Shown: positions 56,455 through 64,000 of the stretch, in pieces
How positions within the stretch are numbered: position 1 is the first letter of the stretch
Layout of the letters: the number at the start of each line of letters is the position of its first letter
Assembly (NCBI GenBank): GCA_944325345.1
Contig: CALUZV010000019.1
Span: forward strand, 1 to 64,000
Length of the DNA stretch: 64,000 nt
From: an uncultured Parabacteroides sp.
GTDB taxonomy: Bacteria; Bacteroidota; Bacteroidia; Bacteroidales; Tannerellaceae
Direction of reading: 5' to 3'
The notes under the pieces: generated by a model
Told to the model about the DNA's origin: nothing
Databases searched by the model: none
Seen by the model: the letters and a program-made list of their open reading frames with translations, nothing else
Position numbers and translations under genes: made by a program

Positions 56455-57999
56455 ATGGCACAAGAAGATGTTTTTAAGAAATTAGTATCACACTGTAAGG
56501 AGTATGGTTTCGTATTCCCCTCGTCGGAGATTTACGACGGGCTGGGCGCAGTCTATGACTACGGACAGAACGGTGTGGAGTTGAAGAACAATATCAAGAA
56601 ATACTGGTGGGACAGCATGACCTTGCTGCATGAGAATGTGGTGGGCATCGACTCGGCCATCTTCATGCACCCGACTATCTGGAAGGCGTCGGGACACGTC
56701 GATGCTTTCAACGACCCGCTGATAGACAACAAAGACTCGAAGAAACGCTATCGTGCCGATGTCTTGATCGAAGACCATCTGGCGAAGATAGAGGAAAAGA
56801 TAAACAAGGAAGTGGCGAAGGCTGCCAAGAAGTTCGGCGACGCCTTCGACGAGGCGAAGTTCCGCGAGACGAACCCCCGTGTCCTCGAGCATCAGGCCAA
56901 GTGGAACGAAATCCACGAACGCTACAAGAAGGACATGAACGACTCGAACTTCGAGGACTTGCGGCAGCTCATCCTCGACTGTGAAATCGTCTGCCCGATA
57001 TCCGGAACACGCAACTGGACCGACGTGCGGCAGTTCAACCTCATGTTCTCTACCGAGATGGGCTCGACGGCCGACGGCGCGATGAAGGTCTATCTCCGTC
57101 CCGAGACTGCACAGGGTATCTTCGTGAACTTCCTGAATGTGCAGAAGACCGGGCGCATGAAGGTGCCTTTCGGTATCGCACAGATAGGTAAGGCGTTCCG
57201 CAACGAGATTGTCGCTCGCCAGTTCATCTTCCGTATGCGTGAGTTCGAGCAGATGGAGATGCAGTTCTTCGTTCGTCCGGGCGAGGAGATGGGTTGGTTC
57301 CAGAAGTGGAAGGAAACGCGCCTGAAGTGGCACAAGGCCATGGGCTTGGGCGACGACAAGTATCGCTATCACGACCACGAGAAGCTGGCGCACTATGCGA
57401 ACGCAGCTACGGATATCGAATTCGAGATGCCGTTCGGCTTCAAGGAAGTGGAAGGTATCCACAGCCGCACGAACTTCGACCTCTCGCAGCATGAGAAGTA
57501 TTCAGGCAAGAAAATCCAGTACTTCGACCCGGAGCTGAACCAGAGCTATACGCCGTACGTCATCGAGACTTCTATCGGTGTGGACCGCGTCTTCCTCAGC
57601 ATCATCGCCGGTTCCTACTGCGAAGAGACACTGGAGAATGGCGAGAGCCGCGTCGTCCTGAAGTTGCCGGCAGCCTTGGCACCGGTGAAGCTCGCCGTCC
57701 TGCCGTTGGTCAAGAAAGACGGGCTGCCCGAGAAGGCCGAGGAAATCATGCAGATGCTGCGCTTCGACTTCCGTTGCCAATATGACGAGAAAGACTCTAT
57801 CGGCAAGCGCTATCGCCGTCAGGATGCCATCGGGACGCCGTATTGCGTAACCGTGGACCACGATACGTTGAAGGACAATACCGTAACCATCCGCTTCCGC
57901 GACACGATGGAGCAGGAGCGCGTCAGCATCGACAAGCTCCACGACATCATTAGCGACAAGGTGAGCATGAAGAATCTGTTGAAGAAAATCGTAGAGTAA
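56455..57999 (+). CDS. glyS: Glycyl-tRNA synthetase (dimeric, class II)
   Basis: This 514-residue enzyme charges tRNA-Gly; it is the alpha2-type form rather than the alpha2beta2 GlyQ/GlyS type. Markers: YDYGQNGVELKNNIKKYWWDSM near the N-terminus, HPTIWKASGHVDAFNDP, motif 2 region RPETAQGIFVNFLNV and RNEIVARQFIFRMREFEQMEM, motif 3 GVDRVFLSIIAGSY, and a C-terminal anticodon-binding domain. The start MAQEDVFKKL at 56455 is the family start; the frame open from 56383 contains promoter-like sequence (TTACTTTG). The FKBP gene follows after 3 bases. Confidence 0.97.
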   Translation: MAQEDVFKKLVSHCKEYGFVFPSSEIYDGLGAVYDYGQNGVELKNNIKKYWWDSMTLLHENVVGIDSAIFMHPTIWKASGHVDAFNDPLIDNKDSKKRYRADVLIEDHLAKIEEKINKEVAKAAKKFGDAFDEAKFRETNPRVLEHQAKWNEIHERYKKDMNDSNFEDLRQLILDCEIVCPISGTRNWTDVRQFNLMFSTEMGSTADGAMKVYLRPETAQGIFVNFLNVQKTGRMKVPFGIAQIGKAFRNEIVARQFIFRMREFEQMEMQFFVRPGEEMGWFQKWKETRLKWHKAMGLGDDKYRYHDHEKLAHYANAATDIEFEMPFGFKEVEGIHSRTNFDLSQHEKYSGKKIQYFDPELNQSYTPYVIETSIGVDRVFLSIIAGSYCEETLENGESRVVLKLPAALAPVKLAVLPLVKKDGLPEKAEEIMQMLRFDFRCQYDEKDSIGKRYRRQDAIGTPYCVTVDHDTLKDNTVTIRFRDTMEQERVSIDKLHDIISDKVSMKNLLKKIVE

Positions 58000-58002
58000 G
58001 CG

Positions 58003-58575
58003 ATGAAGGATATTTTGAAGTTTTCATTTTTGTTGTTTATGTTCCTCGGAGTCCTCGCTTCGTGCGGGGACGACGAGGACATCCTCCCGATCGACGAGGA
58101 GTGGAAGGAGCAGAACACCAATGCCTTCCTCACCCGCAGCTTCGATGAGACCAACTTCCAACGCCTCGACTCGGAGAGCGGCGACGGCTATATCCTCTAT
58201 CGCGTCATCGAAGAAGGCGAAGGGACGGAGCAGATATACTACACCAGCACTGTGGAGGTTTATTATAAAGGTTGCCTGATTCGCGACGAAGAGGGGAACA
58301 TCATTGAGAACCAAGATGAGGTGTTAGAGAAAGGTGTGGTATTCGATTCGGTAACTCGCGAGAGTGGGAGCGAACCTGTCCGGATGTCGCCCACTGGCGT
58401 GATAGACGGCTGGGCAACAGCCCTGCAACACATGCACGTCGGCGACCGCTGGGAGATTTGGATTCCCTATCAGTTGGCGTATGGTGTCTCTGGCAGTAGT
58501 CAGGGAGAAGTTACTATCCTGCCCTATACGACGTTGGTGTTTGATTTGGAGGTGGCGGGAATCGCTGAACAATGA
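58003..58575 (+). CDS. FKBP-type peptidyl-prolyl isomerase lipoprotein
   Basis: This 190-residue protein has a lipoprotein signal (LGVLASC, Cys21). A C-terminal FKBP domain (about 75-187) contains VEVYYKGCLI, FDSVTRESG, GVIDGWATALQHMHVGDRWEIWIPYQLAYG and YTTLVFDLEVAGI, close to the full active-site set. It probably assists protein folding at the periplasmic or outer-membrane surface. It lies 3 bases after glyS, so it is co-transcribed. An inverted heptamer repeat separates it from the convergent DUF2807 gene. Confidence 0.92.
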   Translation: MKDILKFSFLLFMFLGVLASCGDDEDILPIDEEWKEQNTNAFLTRSFDETNFQRLDSESGDGYILYRVIEEGEGTEQIYYTSTVEVYYKGCLIRDEEGNIIENQDEVLEKGVVFDSVTRESGSEPVRMSPTGVIDGWATALQHMHVGDRWEIWIPYQLAYGVSGSSQGEVTILPYTTLVFDLEVAGIAEQ

Positions 58576-58578
58576 TTT

Positions 58579-58647
58579 GAGTTATGAGTTATGAGTTCCG
58601 AGTTTGTTTGTCTCGACGGATAACTCATAACTCATAATTCGTAACTC
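58579..58647. repeat. Inverted heptamer repeat (GAGTTAT type) between convergent genes
   Basis: The left arm (58579-58602) carries GAGTTATGAGTTATGAGTT. The right arm (58621-58647) carries the complementary AACTCATAACTCATAATTC. It lies between the FKBP and DUF2807 stop codons, the latter overlapping its right edge, where a bidirectional terminator would be expected. Confidence 0.75.
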
Positions 58648-59437
58648 ACTCCGCCTTCTCAATCTTCCCTTTTCCGATAATCCGCTGTTCTACGTTCACA
58701 TTTCCTTTATAGCGGATATTCCCTTTTCCTACCAGATTAGCTTTCATGGCATCGAGCGGATAGACTTCCATGGTTCCGCTGCCGGCCACCTTGCAATTCG
58801 CGCTCTTCACTTGGACGCCGAAAGCGTGGATGTCGCCGCTGCTGACGATTGTGTAGTTGGCTTGGTTGGCCGTCCCGTTCTTGAGGCGGATAGAGCCGGA
58901 GCCGTCCATGTTGCACTCCAAGCGGTCAATCTTGATGTTCTCGGCTACGATGTTGGCGCTGTTGTTCACGCTCAGTTGCAGGACACCCATCTCGACCGGC
59001 TTGAGGAACTGAATCAAGCTGTTGTCTAAGCCTTTTACCTTCAGCTCGTCGCCACTCAGGGGCGTTTGTGCCATGAAGTTGGCGTTGCCGGAGACTCGGA
59101 GGTCTTTCAGCCATTTCGAGTTGGCCTTGACGACGAACTTGGTCAGCTGCGTTACCCTTACTTTCTTGTTGAAGCGAATCGTCAGCTTCCGGTCGGTGGT
59201 CTGGACGTCGAGATACTGGTGCAGGTTGTCGTCCAGCGTTACTTCGAGCTTCGAGGCATCGCCATCGGACTGGATGTAGCTGAAATCCATAATCCCGTCG
59301 ATATCTATCCGGTTGAAATCATCGACACTCATCGTTACGGTACTCGGTTTCCCATTCCCTTTCACATCGTCGGCGGCCTGTCCGATTGCGAAGAATCCAA
59401 ACAAGAACGCCATCAACAATAATCCTTTGACTTTCAT
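58646..59437 (-). CDS. Exported DUF2807 (head GIN domain) protein 1
   Basis: This 263-residue protein has a signal peptide (ending near IGQA) and a beta-helix-like DUF2807 domain: VDDFNRIDIDGIMDFSYIQSDG at the start, KLTIRFNKKVRV, then repeated strand-turn units (LKDLRVSGNANFMAQ, RLECNMDGSGSIRLKNG, ANCKVAGSGTMEVYP, ANLVGKGNIRYKGN). DUF2807 is also called a putative auto-transporter adhesin head domain. Function unproven. A homologue lies about 440 bases upstream on the same strand, separated by repeat array I. Confidence 0.9.
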   Translation of the reverse strand: MKVKGLLLMAFLFGFFAIGQAADDVKGNGKPSTVTMSVDDFNRIDIDGIMDFSYIQSDGDASKLEVTLDDNLHQYLDVQTTDRKLTIRFNKKVRVTQLTKFVVKANSKWLKDLRVSGNANFMAQTPLSGDELKVKGLDNSLIQFLKPVEMGVLQLSVNNSANIVAENIKIDRLECNMDGSGSIRLKNGTANQANYTIVSSGDIHAFGVQVKSANCKVAGSGTMEVYPLDAMKANLVGKGNIRYKGNVNVEQRIIGKGKIEKAE

Positions 59438-59639
59438 TTCTTCTTACATTTTAAATGGTTTGAATCGCAAAAATAGGGAATTAAATTGGATTTTAGATAA
59501 AAAAGCGGCAGTTGGCGACGAAAGAGGACATATAGACCCTCGGCCAACTACCGCAGGAAAGGAATGTTATCAATCTATTTTTATTTTATAGCTTGCTGAT
59601 GATTTTTTAACAGCCTCTTGCCTTTTCGGGGCTCATTCA

Positions 59640-59850
59640 GTTTTGCGGGAAGGTCCTGAAAAGTTGTGGGAGCTTCCCGCCGTTTTGCGAGGGCTTCCAC
59701 AAAGTTGTGGGAGCTTCCCGCCGTATTGCGGGGACGTTCCACAAAGTTGTGAGGCCTTCCCGCCGTTTCGCTGGGCTTCCACAAAGTTGTAGGACGTTCC
59801 CGCTGTTTTGCGGGGACCTTCCACAAAGTTGTGGGACCTTCTCGCAAAAC
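59640..59850. repeat. Tandem array I: 41-42 bp units with CCACAA/TTGTGG hairpins
   Basis: AAAGTTGT starts at 59660, 59701, 59743, 59783 and 59825 (40-42 bp apart). The core CCACAA-AG-TTGTGG is a 6-bp stem with a 2-base loop. Each unit splits into two similar halves of about 21 bp (GTTGTGGGAGCTTCCC and GTTTTGCGAGGGCTTCC). It starts about 30 bases after the stop of DUF2807 protein 2 (minus strand). The rest of the 442-base gap (59438-59639) is AT-rich upstream sequence of DUF2807 protein 1 with nothing further recognised. Confidence 0.9.
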
Positions 59851-59879
59851 GAAGCGAACTGCCGGACGGCTTTCTCCCC

Positions 59880-60707
59880 CTATTCGTCCATCTTCCGGAT
59901 CCCTCCGCCCAGGATAGAAGACTTATCCACGTCGTCGGGATTACCTTTATAATATATACGGCCACCGGCCACAGATGCCGCCTTCAGCGAGCTGCTGGCA
60001 TAGACGTAAATCTTGCCCCCGGCAGCGACGTTGGCATCCACATCCTCGGCCTTCAGCTCGTCGGCCTGGATTTTTCCGCCCCCGGCGACGTTATACTTAC
60101 CGTCTTCGGTCGTCCCCTTCAGCGTCATCTCTCCGCCGCCGGCCGCGTTAGCCTCCACCGACTTTCCCGAGAGTTGCGCCAGACGGAGCGTGCCGCCCCC
60201 GGCCACGTTCAGCTCCGCGTCATCGATCGACACCGTCCCGTCGGCCACGAAGGAGCCGCCGCCAGCCACGTTAATGTTCAGATCCTCGCCCCGGAGGTCG
60301 CCCGTGAGCGTGAAATCCACCTTCCCGGCCAAGTTCACTTCGTTCAGTTCTGCTGAAGAGCCCTTCACCTCGAGGCGGGTCGGATAGACCTTGTCGCCCT
60401 CCTCGGCGAGGATTTGCAAATCCCCGTTGGAAACGTCGAAGTGCAGGTGCGGGAAGACATTCTCGTCGGTCGTAACCGTGAGCTGGCCCGCCGGGCTTTG
60501 CTTATAATTAAAGGTAAAGGGGAAGCTCTTGCCGTTGAAGTTCCCTCCCATTTCATCTTGGAGAGCCGAGGAGAGCGAAACCGAGTCGAATTCCTTGACC
60601 TGGACCGTCTTCGTAACCATCTTGCCATTGCCCTTGACCGTTTCGGCCTGAGCCATCGCCACGCCAGCGAAAGCCAGCATGAGCGGGAATAAAAATCGTG
60701 TTTTCAT
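59880..60707 (-). CDS. Exported DUF2807 (head GIN domain) protein 2
   Basis: This 275-residue paralog of the gene at 58646-59437 has a signal peptide (ending VAMAQA) and VKEFDSVSLSSALQ at the domain start. Gly-rich beta-helix units are very regular here: INVAGGGSFVADG, LNVAGGGTLRLAQ, ANAAGGGEMTLKG, YNVAGGGKIQADE, ANVAAGGKIYVYA, then SVAGGRIYYKGNPDDVDKS. The AGGG turn repeats about every 20 residues. Probably a periplasmic or surface structural protein; function unknown. Confidence 0.9.
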   Translation of the reverse strand: MKTRFLFPLMLAFAGVAMAQAETVKGNGKMVTKTVQVKEFDSVSLSSALQDEMGGNFNGKSFPFTFNYKQSPAGQLTVTTDENVFPHLHFDVSNGDLQILAEEGDKVYPTRLEVKGSSAELNEVNLAGKVDFTLTGDLRGEDLNINVAGGGSFVADGTVSIDDAELNVAGGGTLRLAQLSGKSVEANAAGGGEMTLKGTTEDGKYNVAGGGKIQADELKAEDVDANVAAGGKIYVYASSSLKAASVAGGRIYYKGNPDDVDKSSILGGGIRKMDE

Positions 60708-60837
60708 ACGAAATGCGTTTTAAAAATTAATTCTACTATATATAACGCAGGGCGGGGGCGGGGCGTTGCAGATTTGGCGAAGAAAAATAAGGAAATTTTT
60801 ACCAGTGGGGATGATTCCCGGTGGTGAAGCAGGAAAC

Positions 60838-62049
60838 TTAGTCCTGCTTCATTTTACCATACAATATATAATTATTGTCGTTCTCGTCGATGTTTGCAAG
60901 GATATCTGACAGATACTTCCGTTGCTCCTCGGTGAGGCGGTCGGAGCGGAGAGCGTCCTCAAGCATTTCCTGCAGGTCGCCCGGGTCGAAACATGGAGAA
61001 TAGCCACCCTTTTCCATCGCCATTGGATTCGGCAGGCGGATACCCCCGAGAAAATCGTTTTCGATTACAAGGTACGCCCCTTTCAAGGTCTTCTTATCGA
61101 CAATATAATAGGAAGGAGTTTCGCCGACGATGCGCCGTTCGATTTTGCCGTCATCGTTCTTCCGGGTTTGCATCCATTGCCCGGTAGCCTCGCCCACGAA
61201 ATAGCCGGGAAACTCGCCATACATGTGTGGAACCAGTGCGTCGCCCTGGAAATGCGCCGTGAAGCGGGGAATCAGTTGCCCCTTTTCTATCGAAACTTCG
61301 TAGAGAGAATCCTGTTGGGCTTTAGGAATCCAAAAACTCAGGTCTGCGTAATTTGGGCGGTTTTGGTTGGAGACTACGAGTACGCCACGAAAGTCGAAGT
61401 CGAGCCGCGAAGTCGGGATTTCCTTAATCAGATTCCCCTTTAGGTCTTGTATCCACACCGAAAAGGCAAAACGCTTGGGCTGTGGCGAACCCATGACCAG
61501 AAGTGTATCTCCTCGCAAGGCAATTTGTCCCACGATGCCTTCGTGGACCAGAGGAATAGGCGGACAGACGTTCCCCTGGAAATCATAGACCAGTACGCTA
61601 TTCCCGAAGAAAGGAAGCAGATACACCCGGCGGGTATGCTCATCGAGCACGGCAGAATAAATAGAGTTGTATTCCCCAGGTCCTTGGCCGATGCTTCCTA
61701 TGTTAGTGATAAAATTTCCTTGACGGTCGAAAAGTTTGTAAGGTGTATTATCCATTTGTATCGTCAGGATGTGATGTTCCGAGACATAGGCAAAAGGCGA
61801 ACCGGTGAGGGCTTCGTCTTTGTCATCAAGTTTAATGATTTCCGGCTTCTCTATGAAATGGCTTAGAGGGAAAACGACGGTGTCCTCTAACAGAGAGGGA
61901 TCGAGCTTGATACATTCTTCGCCGTCTATCAGTATGCGTGTTGCAACTACTGGGGCATCAGATAAAAGGTTCGCTTGATTCGAAGGCGAGTCCGTGCAGG
62001 CTGGCAGACTTGTCAGTGCGAGCATTCCTAAATAAAATAAGTGTTTCAT
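60838..62049 (-). CDS. BF3164-like 6-bladed beta-propeller lipoprotein
   Basis: This 403-residue lipoprotein has SLPAC (Cys18). The propeller family pattern includes KLFDRQGNFITNIGSIGQGPGEYN (hallmark), RRVYLLPFFGNSVLVYDFQGN and a C-terminal EEQRKYLSDILANIDENDN tail. It is homologous to the protein at 14424-15716. No enzyme motif is seen. It stands alone on the minus strand, about 130 bases upstream of the DUF2807 gene. Confidence 0.85.
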   Translation of the reverse strand: MKHLFYLGMLALTSLPACTDSPSNQANLLSDAPVVATRILIDGEECIKLDPSLLEDTVVFPLSHFIEKPEIIKLDDKDEALTGSPFAYVSEHHILTIQMDNTPYKLFDRQGNFITNIGSIGQGPGEYNSIYSAVLDEHTRRVYLLPFFGNSVLVYDFQGNVCPPIPLVHEGIVGQIALRGDTLLVMGSPQPKRFAFSVWIQDLKGNLIKEIPTSRLDFDFRGVLVVSNQNRPNYADLSFWIPKAQQDSLYEVSIEKGQLIPRFTAHFQGDALVPHMYGEFPGYFVGEATGQWMQTRKNDDGKIERRIVGETPSYYIVDKKTLKGAYLVIENDFLGGIRLPNPMAMEKGGYSPCFDPGDLQEMLEDALRSDRLTEEQRKYLSDILANIDENDNNYILYGKMKQD

Positions 62050-62152
62050 ATTCGTAGATATTAAGTGAAATGTGCTGCAAATATAGTGTATTTAATTTAT
62101 TACGAAATATTCGTAGGCTAAAATCTACACGGACTCTCCAATCGTAAAGCTG

Positions 62153-62326
62153 CTAACGTATCCAGCAGATCCAATCGCGTTGCCAACGGGAAGGCTTTGC
62201 CTCGCGACAATACGAGGAAATAATTTGTTCGCAATCTTCGATACTCCGGCCGTTTTCCGGCTGGCTCCAATACCAACGGAGGCTCTTGGCTGTGGTCGTT
62301 GGCTTCATCTCTTTTGTTTCCATCAT
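62153..62326 (-). CDS. Possible small protein of 57 residues
   Basis: In the 571-base gap before pckA, the minus strand has a short open frame beginning MMETKEMKPTTTAKSLRWYW and ending DWICWIR. Composition is protein-like (Trp and Arg rich, no low-complexity bias), but no family is recognised and no promoter was identified. It might equally be chance or the remnant of a larger gene. The remainder of the gap holds the pckA promoter and leader. Confidence 0.25.
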   Translation of the reverse strand: MMETKEMKPTTTAKSLRWYWSQPENGRSIEDCEQIISSYCREAKPSRWQRDWICWIR

Positions 62327-62475
62327 ATTTTATTCCGTTTAAAAATTGATTTCAAAAGGGAGACAAGAGAGGCGGAGAAAACCCCTATTCGGCGTCTATT
62401 TTTTATTCTTCATTTAAAAGAACTTGGATAACTGAAAAAATTCCTTAATAGCGTAGTTGCAAAGGAAAAATATAT

Positions 62476-62483
62476 TACTTTTG
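62476..62483 (+). promoter_or_regulatory. Probable -7 box for pckA
   Basis: TACTTTTG matches TAnnTTTG, with TTGC at 62457 a weak -33. It implies a leader of about 130 bases before the pckA start, containing complementary segments such as CCGACA and TGTCGG. Confidence 0.55.
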
Positions 62484-62620
62484 TGTCGCGAACAGAAAAC
62501 GTCGCAACCGACAGTCGAAAATAACGGGAAACCGGGAGCGAAAAACCGCACGATGTCGGCGATAATCTAGATTGAGAGAAATAATAACATAAAGTCAATC
62601 ATTTTAAATTCAAAAACAAG

Positions 62621-64000
62621 ATGGCTAATTTAGATTTAAGCAAGTACGGAATTACCGATGTAAAGGAAATCTTACACAATCCGTCTTATGATGTTCTGTA
62701 TGCAGAAGAGACAAAAGCAGGTTTGGAAGGCTACGAAAAGGGCCAAGTAACTGAACTGGGTGCTGTGAATGTGATGACCGGTATCTATACAGGTCGTTCT
62801 CCCAAGGATAAATTCTTCGTATATAATGAAGCCAGCAAAGATACTGTATGGTGGACTTCTGACGAATATAAGAATGACAACAAGCCTTGCTCAGAAGAAG
62901 CTTGGGCAGATTTGAAGGCAAAAGCTGTTAAGGAATTGTCTGGCAAACGTCTGTTCGTTGTTGATACATTCTGCGGTGCTAACGCTGCTACTCGTTTGAA
63001 AGTACGTTTCATCATGGAAGTTGCATGGCAGGCTCACTTCGTAACGAACATGTTCATCCGTCCGACAGCTGAAGAATTGGCTAACTACGGCGAACCTGAC
63101 TTCGTATCATTCAACGCTGCTAAGGCTAAAGTTGAAAACTACAAGGAATTGGGCTTGAACTCTGAAACTGCGACTGTATTCAACTTGAAGACAAACGAAC
63201 AAGTTATCTTGAATACTTGGTACGGTGGTGAAATGAAGAAGGGTATCTTCTCAATCATGAACTACTTGAACCCGTTGCGTGGCATCGCTTCTATGCACTG
63301 CTCTGCAAACACGAACATGGAAGGTACAGACACAGCTATCTTCTTCGGTTTGTCAGGTACAGGTAAGACAACTTTGTCAACTGACCCGAAACGTCTGTTG
63401 ATCGGTGATGACGAACACGGATGGGATGACGAAGGCGTATTCAACTACGAAGGTGGTTGCTATGCTAAGGTTATCAACTTGGATAAGGAATCTGAACCGG
63501 ATATCTACAACGCTATCAAGCGCGACGCACTGTTGGAAAATGTTACGGTTGATGCTAACGGCAAGATCGACTTTGCTGATAAGAGCGTAACAGAAAATAC
63601 TCGTGTATCTTATCCTATCTATCACATTAAGAACATCGTTAAGCCGATTTCTAAGGGTCCGCACGCTCATCAGGTAATCTTCTTGTCTGCTGATGCATTC
63701 GGTGTATTGCCTCCGGTATCTATCCTGACTCCGGAACAGACGAAGTACTACTTCTTGTCAGGCTTCACGGCTAAGTTGGCAGGTACGGAACGTGGTATTA
63801 CGGAACCGACTCCGACATTCTCTGCTTGCTTCGGCGCTGCATTCTTGAGCTTGCATCCGACGAAATATGCAGAAGAGTTGGTTAAGAAGATGGAAAAAGT
63901 TGGTGCTAAGGCATATTTGGTTAATACTGGTTGGAACGGAACAGGCAAGCGTATCTCTATCCGCGATACTCGTGGTATCATCGACGCTATCCTCAACGGT
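62621..64000 (+). CDS. pckA: Phosphoenolpyruvate carboxykinase (ATP), truncated by window end
   Basis: The frame starts [17 protein letters not shown] and runs open for 460 residues to the end of the window (family length about 535). Motifs: [11 protein letters not shown], the P-loop [11 protein letters not shown], the kinase-2 metal site [22 protein letters not shown] and the substrate segment [13 protein letters not shown]. In gut Bacteroidales the enzyme fixes CO2 onto PEP to form oxaloacetate and ATP on the way to succinate. Codon use resembles tpiA and the DUF6383 genes, indicating strong expression. A leader of about 130 bases precedes it. Confidence 0.97.
   Translation, partial: MANLDLSKYGITDVKEILHNPSYDVLYAEETKAGLEGYEKGQVTELGAVNVMTGIYTGRSPKDKFFVYNEASKDTVWWTSDEYKNDNKPCSEEAWADLKAKAVKELSGKRLFVVDTFCGANAATRLKVRFIMEVAWQAHFVTNMFIRPTAEELANYGEPDFVSFNAAKAKVENYKELGLNSETATVFNLKTNEQVILNTWYGGEMKKGIFSIMNYLNPLRGIASMHCSANTNMEGTDTAIFFGLSGTGKTTLSTDPKRLLIGDDEHGWDDEGVFNYEGGCYAKVINLDKESEPDIYNAIKRDALLENVTVDANGKIDFADKSVTENTRVSYPIYHIKNIVKPISKGPHAHQVIFLSADAFGVLPPVSILTPEQTKYYFLSGFTAKLAGTERGITEPTPTFSACFGAAFLSLHPTKYAEELVKKMEKVGAKAYLVNTGWNGTGKRISIRDTRGIIDAILNG

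Overview
The window reads as a chromosomal segment of a Bacteroidales bacterium, most likely a Parabacteroides-like member of the Tannerellaceae. Supporting signs are two large secreted proteins of the DUF6383 type, a PorZ-like component of the type IX secretion system (T9SS), a family 117 glycosyltransferase, SusA-like GH13 and BF3164-type propeller lipoproteins, dimeric-type glycyl-tRNA synthetase, few Shine-Dalgarno sites, and Bacteroidetes promoter boxes (TTTG, 19-21 bases, TAnnTTTG). The genus is inferred, not proven.

Layout. 0.3-4.3 kb: DUF6383 protein A, its 3' module and repeats. 4.3-8.2 kb (minus): GT2 glycosyltransferase, M16 peptidase, GH43 glycosidase. 8.4-10.1 kb (minus): a TPR/HTH sensor-regulator broken by a one-base frameshift. 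10.3-15.7 kb: membrane pyrophosphatase, a lipoprotein joining a DUF1080-like and a metal-hydrolase-like domain, and a propeller lipoprotein. 16-19.3 kb: two secreted GH13 enzymes. 19.3-31.8 kb: core genes (nucleoside kinase, Na/Pi transporter, DUF1599, BT_3928-type protein, tpiA, SPOR protein, folE, leuS, yitT). 31.9-35.6 kb (minus): two esterases and a phosphoethanolamine transferase. 35.7-42.6 kb: rdgB, porZ, GT117 and a polysaccharide deacetylase. 42.6-50.8 kb: an accessory stretch with an AbiL-like AAA ATPase + RloB pair, hairpin-rich DNA, DUF6383 protein B, a deleted AAA/DUF4143 ATPase and tRNA-Leu(UAG). 50.8-62.0 kb: S41 peptidase, DUF3316-like protein, parC, GNAT, glyS, FKBP, two DUF2807 proteins and a second propeller lipoprotein. 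The window ends inside pckA.

The most unusual feature is intergenic. Ten gaps hold short tandem arrays whose sequences are unrelated between loci, yet all have an elementary period of 21-23 bp or its double (41-42 bp). Most units carry a dyad or tight hairpin, and most arrays begin close after a stop codon. A second family, inverted 7-bp repeats, also sits at gene ends. The two DUF6383 genes share almost identical 5' and 3' coding ends and a common downstream module, and their C-termini look like T9SS sorting domains. Together with porZ this suggests an abundant, T9SS-exported surface protein family that may exchange sequence by recombination.
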